64,000 bases of DNA from Lycium barbarum (lineage: Eukaryota; Streptophyta; Magnoliopsida; Solanales; Solanaceae): NCBI RefSeq assembly GCF_019175385.1, contig NC_083340.1, positions 11,110,336 to 11,174,335 on the forward strand. The letters are read 5' to 3'. Made by a program: the position numbers and the translations under genes. Shown piece by piece: positions 44,577-56,284 of this stretch (position 1 is the first letter of the stretch; every line of letters starts with the position of its first letter). Below the pieces are notes generated by a model. It worked only from the letters and a program-made list of their open reading frames with translations, was not told the origin of the DNA and made no database searches.

Positions 44577-45960
44577 TGATACGCTCAAATTACACCTATT
44601 AATGGCGTAAAGCGGACGTTGTCAAATATAGTAACCCAACAAGGTTGGGGTCGAATCCCACAGGGAATATGGAGAGAAAAGAGTACTAATCGTATGCGAT
44701 ACTAGTCTTTAAAGGATTTAATCCTATTCCGGATAGTTTGAATTGATTATTTAATAATGTAATTGAATGCTTTGACTTGAAATATAATTAATGCGAGAAA
44801 GAGACTAAGGTTGTGTTCCCCAATTTGAATAGATAAACAGCTTCAGGTTTCAATGTGATATACTTCTAATGGTTGTTCTATGAATATGCACTTGGTTTCT
44901 TAAGGGCTTCTTAATGTTTTCTAACAGTTAAGTCGTATTTCCTCTTTATGATTCTTCAGAATGTAAAAGAGTTGCAATCGAAGAATGACTAATAATGCCA
45001 ATTTAGACTTGTTCTTATCCCTAAGTTAGTCTATTAAATGGGGGTTAACGCCTCGAGTCATTGTTATTCAATCTTACCAATATTAACTCTCTTTCCCAAG
45101 AAAAGTTAATATAATGGCTTCGGCTAATGCTTGCAATCATTACCCAACGCTAACGCACAAAGATAGAATAAATAATAACAACCATTATGCATATATCAAT
45201 AATAGAAATCCATTCATATAATATCCATCTTGGGATCCACAACCTTAGCTTTAAAATTGGCTACCCATAGTTTTGCCTAACAAAGAAAGCTTACAAGTTA
45301 ACATAATATACTTACAATACAAATACAAGATGGAATGAGAGTGAAGTTGTTGCTTTAAATGCTCCAACCACTTCTAATATTCAAGACCTAGGGTTTGTGC
45401 CTCCAAAAGAAATCTGAATAATGAAATAAAAACATAATTTAAGTATTTATAAGGACAAAAACCGCACCAAGTTTCTGGACAAAAACACCCTTACGCGGCC
45501 ATGTTACGGACCGTAACCTGTGTTACGGTTCGTCCTTCAGTTCGTCATTTGTCAGCTTTGATGTTACGACCAGCATGCTACGGACCGTAACCTGTGTTAC
45601 AGTCCGTACTTCTGAAGCTTAACTTGTGACATTTACTTGGCAACTCTCTGAAATTTTGGATGATGCTACGGTGAGATGTTACGGACCGGAACACCGTATC
45701 GTAACACTGATGTTTCCAATGAAAACTTTTTGGAAATTTGGCTCCTGTTACGGTTCAATGTTACGGACCGTAACATGAGTTACAGACCGTCATTTAGCTC
45801 CAATTTGTCTGTTTTTCAGCATTTCATCTTATTTCCGATTCTTAGTTAACCAACCTTATAAAACACAAAAATAACATAAGAAACAATGTAAAAACACTTA
45901 AAAACAAGCAACACTTCTAGTTACCAAGGCATAAAATGTGCCGAAATTCACGGCACATCA
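44577..45960 (-). repeat. 3' LTR of Athila element
   Basis: On the minus strand it begins TGATGTGCCGTGAATTTCGG and ends TTTGAGCGTATCA. Near its end is GGATTCGACCCCAACCTTGT, a widely seen Athila LTR phrase. The part at 45490-45790 carries several ACGGACCGTAAC palindromes. The partner LTR is not in the window. Confidence 0.8.
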
Positions 45961-45976
45961 ACACCCCCAACTTAAG
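45961..45976 (-). other. Polypurine tract of Athila element
   Basis: On the minus strand TTAAGTTGGGGGTGT immediately precedes the LTR start, as expected for the plus-strand primer. Confidence 0.75.
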
Positions 45977-47648
45977 CTTTTGCTTGTCCCATGCAACTAC
46001 AATAAGATTCACTACTAACACACAACATCTTAGCAAAATAAGAATGACTACGGTGGTTTTGGCATGTGTTTCTAGCACGGACCCTTCAATCCAAGAAAAA
46101 TATTAAGGCTCTTATCCATCTCCTATTTGTGACACAAGACGCACATTTCAGAAAAAATTCAATTCACTATGCAACCTCAATTAATGACACAATCATAGTA
46201 CGGGGGTCTCTATGCACATGAATTTCAACTTCCGAAAAGCTAGTTACTTTGAAACCTACAATCCTTACGCCCTCACATAGACCAACGAATGTCCCAACAC
46301 ACATTTACAACATAAATGGGACAGAAGACTAAAGAGACAAGAGAACACTCACACTCACAAAGAAATTTGCATACCTAGCGTGCACATACCATAGGCTTGC
46401 CTTTATTTTCCATGCCTTCAACTTTAAAAAATTTGATTGTGATCTCATTAGGACTTTTTGGGCTTGTAACATTAGCTTAGGGACGGGTAGGATGAATATT
46501 TGGATATTGGTGACTCACCCTCCTCGACACTTCTTTTTGACTTCATTCACCATTCTTCCTATCATTTCCGACCCTCCATCTTCAGCGTGGATTTATTTAG
46601 AGCTTATATAGCTATATATCTAATTTTTTTTTATATGTATATACATATATATATATATATATCCACGCTGAATTATGCTCCTTAATATTCGCGATCACCC
46701 CCAACAGGCTTTTGACCTCATTTTTCGCATCTTTTACTTGTCACCCCCAACTTAGGATTTTAGCCTCATTTGTCATTCTTCAGTGTCAAAGAGGGACTTG
46801 GTGTCAAATGGGTTTATTCACAGAAGGGAAAGAGGTTAGTTTACGGTTAATCGAAGAAAAAGTCTACAGGCTCAAATGGGAGACTAGGGATCATTTTCTG
46901 TACGAGCTAGGCTCATTTAAGATAAACAAGCTTTGGGGTTAATACAAAGAAAGCCTAAGATCACTTCACAATCAAACTCTCCTTAGAATTCACGCACGAC
47001 CAACCGGGAAAGTTCTAGATTACAAGCATCATATGCAATTAGAAACTAAGAACTTACAACACAATGGCATAAGGATTGTTTACATACTCTGACTTCATTT
47101 CCGTTTGAAGATTTCACATGCATGAACACCCTTTCTTTGCAATGTCATTAAAAGAACTATATATGTCAATATCAACAACTCATTCTTGATGTATATCACA
47201 AATTATTTTTCGGAGGGATATCATTGAACTGTAAAAACCACTTTTATCTATGCTAGAAACACGGACCACCACCACTTAAGTCATCATTACTTTACTTCTA
47301 TATTAAACATCCTAAACATGCCAGGTTCAACATACACATAGCATAGAATAGCCGAAGAAGGTCCTAACAAATACTTAATAATAAAAACAATATCAACAAA
47401 AACACAAACAATAACAATTGTCTTAAACACATGCTTACTATCACAATTTGGGATAAAATACCCACCAAAACAAAAACAATAAAAATAATATCCAGTATAC
47501 CAAAACAACAATCTCAATCAAACAATAGCAATTACCCACATCTCAATCAAACACTAGAAATTACCCACACCCCTAACTTAAAATCATGCATTGCCCTCAA
47601 GGCATCAAAATAATGCATCGAAAGAACGGAGGGCCTCCCTGGAGCGCA
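45977..47648 (-). other. Athila 3' spacer
   Basis: Non-coding sequence between the extra ORF and the 3' LTR. It contains an inverted repeat, TTCAGCGTGGAT (46581-46592) and ATCCACGCTGAA (46661-46672), around a TA-rich loop. Phrases such as CACCCCCAACTTAGG recur at 46685-46755. No gene is recognised. Confidence 0.6.
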
Positions 47649-49538
47649 CTAGGCGCTCGGATTTGCAGCAGCTTCACGAGGTGGAGCAGTGGTGGTGTCA
47701 GGCAGGCCAACCCTAGTCCTAGTCACAGTGGGTGGGGGAGAAGTAGCTCCAGCTGGATCAATGGGATGGGCTGAGCTAGAAGTAGCTCCAGTGGTGTCCG
47801 TACTCAGCCGAGACTCATGTCTGAGCTTCTTCAAGGTGCGCCGCTCCTCTTCCTCATTCTGCGGGCGCAAATCAGCAAATGGATCAAGACTCTGGAGAAT
47901 GGGGTCGAGGTTTTCATCATCTGGTGAGGCTCTCCTGCGCTTCCCTTTTTTCAAAGAGGGGGTATCCTCTTCCAACTCCTCATCATGCTCCTCTTCAACC
48001 GTGTCCTCGATGTCATCATCTCCAAGTAGACTCTGAACCGGCTGGTAGAAGCTCTGTACCAACTCTGTGTGTACCTTCGAAAGCTGGTCAGTCACCACAG
48101 CCACATCCTGTGCCTTCAATTTCTGTACATCATCCTTGACAGAGCGCAACTTACTCCGAATAGCGCCCAACTCCATAGCAGGGTGTGTCCTAGTCAGCTC
48201 AGTCATTATGTTTTCAATACCATCTATCTGAGATTGGATCCGTAGGTGGTCATCAGCCAGTTGTTCTCTTATTGGCCGCAACGCTGCATCGATAGCTCTT
48301 TTTGTATACAATTTTAGCTCAGTCATGAGCTGCTTGACCTGCCTATCTGTTCGATCTGCTTGCAGGACCACTGCCCCAAAATTCTCCCGATTGAACATCA
48401 TTTTTCTCGCAAGCTGGGGTGGGACTCTCGGTAGTGGCTGGGCTGGTGCTGGGCTTGCTTCAGTGGAAGAGGTAGGACCACTCGAAGTAGGTGCGGCTGG
48501 AGCTGGCATGGGCTGTGTAGCATAATCAGCCGGTGGAGCCTCAGAATCTGTGGGCTGACCCGTATGAGCTTCCTCGGTACCCATAATAGCTAAGGGTATA
48601 ACATCGGATCCCGTTGGCCCCTCTAGCACCTCAGAAGACGATGCAGAGGGCATTGAACCCTGGCTCAACACATCATCTTTCCTCTTTGTGATGTCATAAA
48701 TATGGCTGGCGATCACACTGTGATCGATATGGGGTAGGGGTTCTGGTTCTGCACGCAAGCATAGTAGCGTAAGCAGACATGGATGAATGAGGGAAGTGGC
48801 CGGCTGAGTGGCTCTCTCTCGGAGATCTGCTACTATCAGTCGTCCGAAGTTGATCATATACCTCGACATAATGGCAGCTACAAGAACAGCCCTGTCCGGA
48901 GTCAAAACATTATCTGTCTGGGTAGGGCGGATGCGAAATAGAACAATCTGCCACCAAAACTTTGCCTCTAGCGTGAGGGTGTTTTTCCAAATTCGCCCGG
49001 TGGCTGTCAACTTTGGCACCATGGCCCATTCGGGATCTGGTGTTCGTGCAATAACTGAAGCCACCCATTTTCGGACGGAGATTGTATCTTTCTGTTCAAC
49101 TTTGTATACAAACTCCCCTTCTTCCGCTGTTGTAGGCTCTATATAATCCTCCCCGAATAGTATTCTATTGATAGCCTTCGGAGAGATGTCTATCTTCTTT
49201 TTCCGTATTATTACCTCGGTCATTGCCGGCACTTGACTTGCGTGCTGCCCCTTTTTTAGTGCTTTGAATATAGCAGCCCCGTACGAAGCGTAGAATTCCC
49301 GAACAAAAACCGAGATGTAAGACCCCACAGAGTTTTTCAGAAACTCTAACTTATGGAAACGGATAGTGTCACGAATGCTTGGATAACCATCAAGACCGTC
49401 GAAACTGAGGTTCCTCTCCTCGAAAATACTCCGCCATGGGTCTGTCCCCTCATTCTTTACCCGCTCACACCCCTTGTTGTACAAATCTTCAGATCCCTCC
49501 ACAGAAAATCGGAGGGCCTGTTCATACACAGCCTGCAT
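47649..49538 (-). CDS. Athila extra ORF in env position, plant transposon-protein type, 629 aa
   Basis: A long frame downstream of pol. The N-terminal half (about residues 1-290) contains FYASYGAAIFKAL, then INRILFGEDYIEP, RKWVASVIARTPDPEW and CLLTLLCLRAEPEPLPH, which fits the family often annotated as putative plant transposon protein domain. The middle is Pro/Ser/Thr-rich (about 300-370) and the rest is predicted coiled coil (RQVKQLMTELKLYTKRAIDA, about 405-500) followed by an acidic stretch and a basic patch (KKGKRRRASPDDE). I see no signal peptide or membrane segment, so it is not an evident envelope protein. Its role is unknown. The frame begins without a convincing ATG: the ancestral start is probably ATG at 49876-49874, with a stop (MGKPR, TAA) and a frameshift between. 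Confidence 0.75.
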   Translation of the reverse strand: MQAVYEQALRFSVEGSEDLYNKGCERVKNEGTDPWRSIFEERNLSFDGLDGYPSIRDTIRFHKLEFLKNSVGSYISVFVREFYASYGAAIFKALKKGQHASQVPAMTEVIIRKKKIDISPKAINRILFGEDYIEPTTAEEGEFVYKVEQKDTISVRKWVASVIARTPDPEWAMVPKLTATGRIWKNTLTLEAKFWWQIVLFRIRPTQTDNVLTPDRAVLVAAIMSRYMINFGRLIVADLRERATQPATSLIHPCLLTLLCLRAEPEPLPHIDHSVIASHIYDITKRKDDVLSQGSMPSASSSEVLEGPTGSDVIPLAIMGTEEAHTGQPTDSEAPPADYATQPMPAPAAPTSSGPTSSTEASPAPAQPLPRVPPQLARKMMFNRENFGAVVLQADRTDRQVKQLMTELKLYTKRAIDAALRPIREQLADDHLRIQSQIDGIENIMTELTRTHPAMELGAIRSKLRSVKDDVQKLKAQDVAVVTDQLSKVHTELVQSFYQPVQSLLGDDDIEDTVEEEHDEELEEDTPSLKKGKRRRASPDDENLDPILQSLDPFADLRPQNEEEERRTLKKLRHESRLSTDTTGATSSSAHPIDPAGATSPPPTVTRTRVGLPDTTTAPPREAAANPSA

Positions 49539-49878
49539 TCGAATGTCGGTTTCTCTCTTTTCCTGCTCGCGCTCTTCCGCAGAAGGCTGTCTAATGGGTG
49601 GTTGAGGTCGGTGTGTTGGTGTGACAGCCCGCTGGGTTCACTCTGGCTCGACGAACTCTACTCCTCAGCCGAGGAGGAACTTTCTGATGGTGGGTCAGGC
49701 CGGCTGGGTGCGACTGGTGGGGATGGCTTGCTAGGTGCGACTGGCCTCTTTGTAGGCCTGGCATCCTTGATTAGATCGTCGACACGCAGCCTTGAGGTTA
49801 CTTTTCTTGCAGAACGACCTTTTCCTTTTTTCACAACTTTAGGTGAAGCCTTCTTTAATTATCGTGGTTTACCCATAC
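49539..49878 (-). pseudogene. Broken N-terminus of the Athila extra ORF
   Basis: After ATG at 49876 the minus strand reads MGKPR and a stop, then in the same frame a basic stretch (KKASPKVVKKGKGRSARKVT) and Pro/Ser-rich sequence to a TAG near 49660. A frame change leads into the 629-residue frame. Composition suits a nuclear or nucleic-acid-binding N-terminus. The breaks mean the full protein is not made from this copy. Confidence 0.55.
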
Positions 49879-49902
49879 CTGCGTAAGAAACAGTTAGATA
49901 TG
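49879..49902 (-). promoter_or_regulatory. Probable 3' splice site before the extra ORF
   Basis: On the minus strand TATCTAACTGTTTCTTACGCAG lies two bases before the putative ATG. It has a branch-point-like CTAAC, a pyrimidine-rich stretch and CAG. This fits expression of the extra ORF from a spliced subgenomic RNA. The donor is not identified. Confidence 0.45.
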
Positions 49903-49964
49903 ATAAGGGAGAAACGTTCTAATTATACATTTTATTGGTGGAAGTTAAAGGCTTCAATAACTGA

Positions 49965-50420
49965 TGTATCGTAACACAGTCAACGGACCGTCATATGCGT
50001 TACGGTCCGTATCATCAAACCGTAACTCAGTTTGTTCATTTTTAACACAAGGACCGTAACACAGTCGACGGTCCATAGCATAGGTTACGGCCAGTAACAT
50101 CTCACCGTAACATAACCAAAATTTCCAGAAAAGTTACTGAAAATTTGAGAGGTGTTACGGTATGATGTTACGGTCCGTCACTCGTGTTACGGTCCGTAAC
50201 ACCTCACCGTAACGTCTCTCAAAATTCCAAAAAGTTTTCATGGAAACCATCGATGTTACGGTGTTGTGTTATGGTCCGTAACATAGGGTACGGTCCGTAA
50301 CATCCCACCGTAACATTAGCCAAATTTCCAGAAAGTTTTCATGGAAATTATCTGTGGTACGGTGTGATGTTATGGTCCATAACACACGTTACGGTCTGTA
50401 ACACAGAATGACGGGCAATA
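49965..50420. repeat. Diverged tandem array with ACGGTCCGTAAC palindromes
   Basis: Units of about 102 bases start near 50154, 50256 and 50357. Each holds GTTACGG(t/g)..., a TTACGGTCCGTAAC-type palindrome pair, a second CCGTAAC and a spacer with CCAGAAAGTTTTCATGGAAA. Earlier, more diverged units reach back to 49965. Confidence 0.75.
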
Positions 50421-51075
50421 GATTAACAAACAAATGTCTTGGCCAATTTTGCTCGTTTTAAGCACGAGGCCACGATTTTCGACTTTATGCTCCATGGGTA
50501 TGGTGTAAAACAACATTTTATCCGCTCATGTACCTCGGGTTACTCAGACTTCACCCGATTTTCACAAAGTTTTCATTGAGACCTTTGATCGAACATTTTG
50601 TGGGCAAACAAATTTAGGATCTTCATAAATGAAATTCTCAATCGGAATGCCCTCCGACTTAGTGGGAAACAATGTTCTTGTGCCCACGAGTCTCTCAAAT
50701 AGCACAACATGCCAATCCCAACCCCCAACCATTGTCAAATCCGCACAATTAATCAATGGGAATTTTAAACTTATTCAACACAATCAACAAACTAATCTCA
50801 ACACATGGCATACGAATTTACTCATGAAAAACATATTAATCGTGTCGATAGTTAAAAGAAGAGAGTGAAGACATGTAATACCTGATCGTTGGCGATTGCT
50901 GGGATCAAACTCGAACTTAAAACAGTGATTTTGATAAGAAAATAACAATGAGATTGAGAGAAATATGGAGGAGAATGGGAGATATAGAGAGGGGAGATGA
51001 AGAGAAAAATAAGGGAGTTATGGGAGAGAAGGGAGTTATAGGAGAAAGAGGGATGCTTTTATTTTAAAAATTTTG

Positions 51076-51116
51076 GTAACCGTCGGGTTATGTATTTAAA
51101 CATGCCCGACGGTTAC
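51076..51116. repeat. Hairpin, 12-bp perfect arms
   Basis: GTAACCGTCGGG (51076-51087) and CCCGACGGTTAC (51105-51116) are exact complements around a 17-base loop with TGTATTTAAACAT. It directly adjoins the second palindrome zone. Confidence 0.8.
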
Positions 51117-51656
51117 GTCCCCTGTTACAGACCGTAACATGGGATACGGACCGTATCACGTGCTACGGTCAACTAAACGACCCCGTTTCACTTATTCATT
51201 TATGACCTGGCACTACAATCTACGGACTGTAACTCGTGGTACGGTCCATATTACCTGGCGTAACGGGTGCGAAATTTCCAGTGAATGCCCAGAATTGTTT
51301 ACCAAGTTACGGTCCTGTGTTACAGACCGTAACATGTGTGACGGTTCGTAACTCAGACCGTATCATTCTTTCTCCATCCTTCAGTGATTTCTGATTTTTA
51401 TTTTCGCTTGTTACGCTCCATGATACGAGCCGTAACATGAGTTACGGGCCGTAACGCGGAGCGTATCGTCTGGGGAAATCAGCTTTTATTTGGCCTCTTC
51501 AGTTCTCAAAATCCTATCACAATAGCACATCAAAAACACAAAAAAGAAAACAAAGGTAATACAAAATTTAGACTACTAACAAAGCGGTAAATGTGGGTTG
51601 CCTCCCACACAGCGCTTGGTTTAACGTCACAGCTCGACGTGATACCACTTTGGATG

Positions 51657-52260
51657 CTAAGGTCCGGTGCTATGTTTTAATCGGTGAGCATCAACAATCC
51701 TGTCACCATCAACCATCCAATGGTAGTGCTTGACTCGATGGCCATTGACTCTGAAAGTACGCGTCCCGTCATCAGACTTTAACTCCATTGACCCATTGGG
51801 TGACACACTCACCAAAGTAAAGGGTCCGGACCAGTTAGATTTCAACTTGCCTGGAAAGAGTTTTAACCTTGAATTGAACAGCAGCACCGAATCAACCGGT
51901 TGAAAATCTCGCTTCAGAAGTTTGGCATCATGATAGTGTTTCATCCTTTCTTTGTACAAACTAGCACTCTCATAGGCATGATGCCAAAACTCATCCATTT
52001 CATTCATTTGAAACAACCGCAGCTTGGTTGTCTCATCCCAATTCATGTTCAACTTTTTTAATGCCCACAAAGCCTTGTGTTCGAGTTCCACAGGTAAACG
52101 ACAAGCTTTGCCGAACAACAACCGGTAAGGAGAAGTACGAATGGGTGTCTTGAACGCTGTTCTGTAAGCCCAAAGTGCGTCATCAAGCTTGGATGACCAA
52201 TCAGTTCGGTTTGCATTAACCGTCTTTGCTAAAATGATTTTTATTTCATGATTGGAGACT
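51657..52260 (-). pseudogene. Athila integrase, C-terminal part
   Basis: This frame begins at the catalytic-glutamate region (VEVSNHEIKIIL) and continues with WSSKLDDALWAYRTAFKTPI and SPYRLLFGKACRLPVELEHK, then a C-terminal DNA-binding part with KLKSNWSGPFTLVSVSPNG. It is the continuation of the frame at 55598-56088. The 3.3-kb solo LTR separates the two. On its own it lacks the zinc site and the two catalytic aspartates. Confidence 0.88.
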
Positions 52261-52265
52261 TCGAC

Positions 52266-55200
52266 TGTCACACCCCGACCTTAATAGGGTGTGATGGGCA
52301 CCCGACCCCATCTCTGGAGCCGAGCGAACCCACTGACTCTTATTACATATATAGGCTCTTGAGTCAATTAAGAATAAAATACATAATAAGCTCTCAATTT
52401 TTTTTTCATAAGTAATGTCTATGATCATATGGGACCCGTGACGTGAAACATAGTAATATATCGACTGACGAAGCCGTCTACAAAGCTGACACTCTATACC
52501 CACGACTCTGTCTGCAAAGCCTCTAACATTGAACAAGGACATCATAGCATAGTACGCTGACTCGGCTACACTCCAGGGCCAAGTGGAGCTCGCCAACTTC
52601 GCTGGAACACCTTCTATAATGACTTCGGCTCATCTAGGTGTACCTGCGCGGCATGAAACGCAGCCCCCGAAGAAGAGGGGTCAGTACGAGCAATGTACTG
52701 AGTATGTAAGGCATGAACGACATCACAATGAGAGGTACCAGTGGAGATAATCACAAAGGAATCATATGGCATCTCTTAGGGTACATATCATGTCATATCA
52801 TATCGTGTCATATCAGATCATATCATGTCATATCATATTATATCATGTCATATCATAGCATATCCTGTCGTATCATATCATAGCATGTCATGTCATATCA
52901 TATCATATCATGTCGTGTCATATCATGTCAGGTCATATCATATCATAGGGAGACATATAGCATATCATAGGCTGACTGAGATACTTGTACATGTGAATGC
53001 CACTTAAGGCGGAAACCATGCATGCTTGTTTGGTCATATTATATCATTGCGCCGAACAAGTCGGCTCGCCCACATTGCGCCGAAATATGTCGGCTCGCCC
53101 ATATATCCCGCGTCCGGGCATCCCGCGTCCGGGATGATAATGCCAGCTGATCAGGTGGTGATGAAACATGTTTCCCTTCCCCATGTCCCCATATACATGT
53201 ATCCCTTCCCCCCTCCCATTTACATATATAGCATGCATGAGAGCCCAAGGAAAGTCATGTGTCTATCGGAGTGACGTAAGGTCGGTAACCTCCGATTGTA
53301 TTATGGAATCATCTTGGTCGTCATGTCTCGCCTTGAAGGAACAATTATAAGGCGAGACTATCAATGAAGAATATCATCACGGGGAAACATGAAACAGGAT
53401 TATAACATTTTATTTCATATACTTTGAAACCTTCAAATAGTCATTATCCAAAATAGCTTAACATTTCATATCGTCGTAGTCATGGTAAGAACATATCCTT
53501 GACATACTCGTCATAGACACTTTATCATGTCTGGCATCATTATTATCGCCATAGTATCGTAGTCATTGTTTTAATCACAAAAACCTTCAAAATCGTAAAG
53601 CTTGGATTTTGGAGAAAAATGAATATTTTGGAAAACATTTATAACTTTTAGAAAGGAAATCATGTTTTGAACTCATAACTTCTAGCTTTTGAAAACAACG
53701 ACGTTATGGGAGCATTTATAAGACTATATCGTATGATTCATGCCATAGAAAGAAAGGGCTTAGCCTTACATACCTGCGCTGCGCCTTACTAGCTACGCTT
53801 ATTCGTCCAACTTGTTAATCCACCTTCAAAGGAGTTCACACATTCGTTAGATCCTTTGTCATATACTTGCCTTAACCTTTCAAACACATTCATTTATATT
53901 CTGCCGAAATTTCGGCAGCATCTCCCCTATAAATACACCACCCCCGAGATTCTAACTCGGCCAAATTTAGCAACAACAATCCGAGAATGGAACTCGGCCA
54001 AACCAACAACGATACCAACAATTTTTCTAGCCACATTTCAATTTTCATTTCAATCCGATTCAATTCAATTCAATTCAATTCGATTCACATAATCTTTCAA
54101 CGACTTAATCAACATATTACGTTACCCAAAACCTTCCAATTCAACAACAACCATGCATATCATCATCATTCATGTATGCTAACTTCGACAACAACCTTCA
54201 TTCTTCATCGGATAATCCGTAACAACGACTACTAGAATGTCAAATGACATCAATTTACATTAACTTACCAAAACGTCTATTATTTGACCATAACCACTTC
54301 TTACATATTTTCGCGCATTTTCATCCATCCCTTTACATTTCAACAATAACCATACCTTTCACCCATTAACAACATCATTTTCATAAGAGTCTATGTTAAA
54401 GTCATATTAATTTTCAAAACAGCCCGCAACCATTACAACTTCAACATATGTCATTAAACCTTCATTCTTTACCATAAATTTTACAACAACCACAACTAGA
54501 ACACTAAGTAAAATCAACTCTTTCCTTGTCATACCAAATCAACCCATAAACACAATAGCTTCAACACAACACTTTATGACCCTTCTCCATAACTATTTTC
54601 GTTTTTAAAGCATGCTAGACCTTAAAATAAACTCAACACAAGATATGGGATGAATAAAATACCTTATACTTGAAGAAACTCAGCCACATAAATTTTCTTC
54701 AACGCTACACTTGAGTAGAAGGAAGAACAATCACCTTTCACGGACTAGTTTGGCGAAATCTTGTTAAATTCTTGATTTTTCAAACTATAATATTTGGGAG
54801 AAATTTTGAGAGGCTTCTAGGACTTTTGGAATACTAATCTTGCTGAAAAAATGGGATTTATGGGGTATTTATAGCACCCCTAAGTCGGTTTCCACCGACC
54901 TCCCCACGTGGGGCCCGCGGTTCTCTTTATTATTTTTTTGGCAGTTTAAGGTATCTCTCTTAAAATGGCCATAACTTATGATTCCGACATCGTGTGAGGG
55001 TCCACAACCTACCGTTGGAAAGCTAATTCAATTATCTACATCTTTTATTTCTGGGGGTTTTCCCAAATTTCAAACGTATAATTCCGTTTTTGCCCCTCCA
55101 AGTCAGGTCATCCGGAAACGTTTTCTTAAATCGTCCTTTTGGAGGGCTTACACTCATTTTTGGCTTGTGGGTCCTTCTTAGGACTTGCTCAACTTCACAT

Positions 55201-55597
55201 GTACTACTCATATATGTCTTTATATGTCTTTTATAAAGTCCCAATGAGTGGGCCCCACCTTGGCTTATGGTTACGAGGGCTATCATCGAGTGATCACGTT
55301 AACCGATTTACTTCCTACGCTCTCCAAATGCCATGTATATACATTCTCATACTCAGATAATATAATCTTTATCTCTGATCCTTGTGTGAAATTCCCGTTT
55401 TGCCCCTGTTCTTCCGCATTATTTCCATGAACCATTTTGCGAATTCCTCTTTTTACCCTTAACCTTTCCCGATATTTCCATACTACTAATATTCATAACC
55501 AACTTGTACATTAAAATAATTTTGGGAGATGGTCATTCCCTTAGCTTTGCCACGACTACCTTGAAATATCCGAACATATAAAATACGGGATATAACA
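52266..55597 (-). mobile_element. Solo LTR of a Tekay-like element, 3,332 bp
   Basis: The element has TG...CA ends (plus-strand view TGTCACACCCCG ... GGATATAACA) and a perfect 5-bp duplication TCGAC (52261-52265 and 55598-55602). It contains no coding region, primer site or second LTR, so it is the product of LTR-LTR recombination. On the minus strand a TATA-like CTATAAATACCCC lies near 54870. The leader shares phrases with the Tekay LTR at 12192 (ACCTTACGTCA, CCGGACGCGGGA). Its host is the Athila integrase, so it is younger than that element. Confidence 0.88.
52785..52960. repeat. Degenerate CATAT/CATGT pentamer repeat
   Basis: TCATATCATATCATGTCATA-like pentamers run for about 175 bases inside the solo LTR. 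The open frame at 52825-53007 comes from this repeat. Confidence 0.85.
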
Positions 55598-56284
55598 TCG
55601 ACTTGCCCACTAGTTTGGGGGTGGTAAGGAGTTTCCACCCTGTGCTGCACTCCATACTTTTCCAAGAGATTAGCGAATTGTTTGTTGCAAAAGTGAGTGC
55701 CACCATCACTGATGATTGCCCGTGGAGTGCCAAACCTGGTGAATATGTTCCTTTTAAGAAATTTGGTGACACTCTTGCCATCATTGTTGGGCAATGCTAT
55801 AGCTTCAACCCACTTGGACACATAATCAACCGCGACAAGGATATATCGCATACCACGAGAACTTATAAAGGATACCATAAAGTCGATGTCCCATAAATCA
55901 AACAATTCAACCTCCATGACAAAATTCATTGGCATTTCGTGGTTCCTCCCAATTGATCCTTGGCGTTGACATTGGTCACAAGATTTCACCATCAAATTTG
56001 CATCATGATAAATGGTGGACCAATAATAGCCACACTCAAACACCTTAGCTGATGTGCGGTTTCCACTGTGATGCCCCCCCCCCCCCACTGGGGAGTCATG
56101 GCTTCAAAATTTCCATGGTCTCAGATTCGACCACACATCGCCGAATGATGTTGTCAGCACAAGTGTGGAATAAATAGGGCTCATCCCAATAGTATTGACG
56201 GCTATCTCTCAGGAATTTCTTCTTTTGAAAAGCTTTAATATCATCGGGGATAAGACCTGTCACCAAGAAGTTGGCGATATCTGC
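55598..56284 (-). pseudogene. Athila integrase, zinc-binding and core part
   Basis: On the minus strand from 56284: a linker with DDIKAFQKKKFLRDSRQYYW, then a stop near 56102 and a frame change at the C run (56074-56086), then [20 protein letters not shown] and CDQCQRQG of the zinc site. The core has DIDFMVSF and [16 protein letters not shown], two of the three catalytic acidic residues. [10 protein letters not shown] is interrupted at the glutamate codon by the solo LTR at 55598. An in-frame TAG at 56287-56285 separates it from RNase H. Confidence 0.88.

Larger units (their letters stand above)
49903..51656 (-). other. Athila internal spacer with palindrome arrays
   Basis: Non-coding sequence between integrase and the extra ORF. 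Two zones (49965-50420 and 51116-51470) are packed with variants of GTTACGGTCCGTAAC. Between them is ordinary AT-rich and GA-rich sequence (50940-51050). GGGAGGCAACCCACATTTAC on the minus strand near 51590-51610 is a typical Athila phrase after pol. I see no coding sequence. Confidence 0.7.

Noticed and set aside
47649..49538. Retroviral-type envelope protein
   Set aside because: The position is right, but there is no signal peptide, membrane helix or cleavage motif, and the N-half resembles a plant transposon-protein family.
47689..49886. Plus-strand ORFs opposite the Athila extra ORF
   Set aside because: They are antisense shadows of a long minus-strand frame with coherent domains.
52825..53007. 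Ser/His/Ile-rich ORF
   Set aside because: Translation of the CATAT/CATGT pentamer repeat inside the solo LTR.
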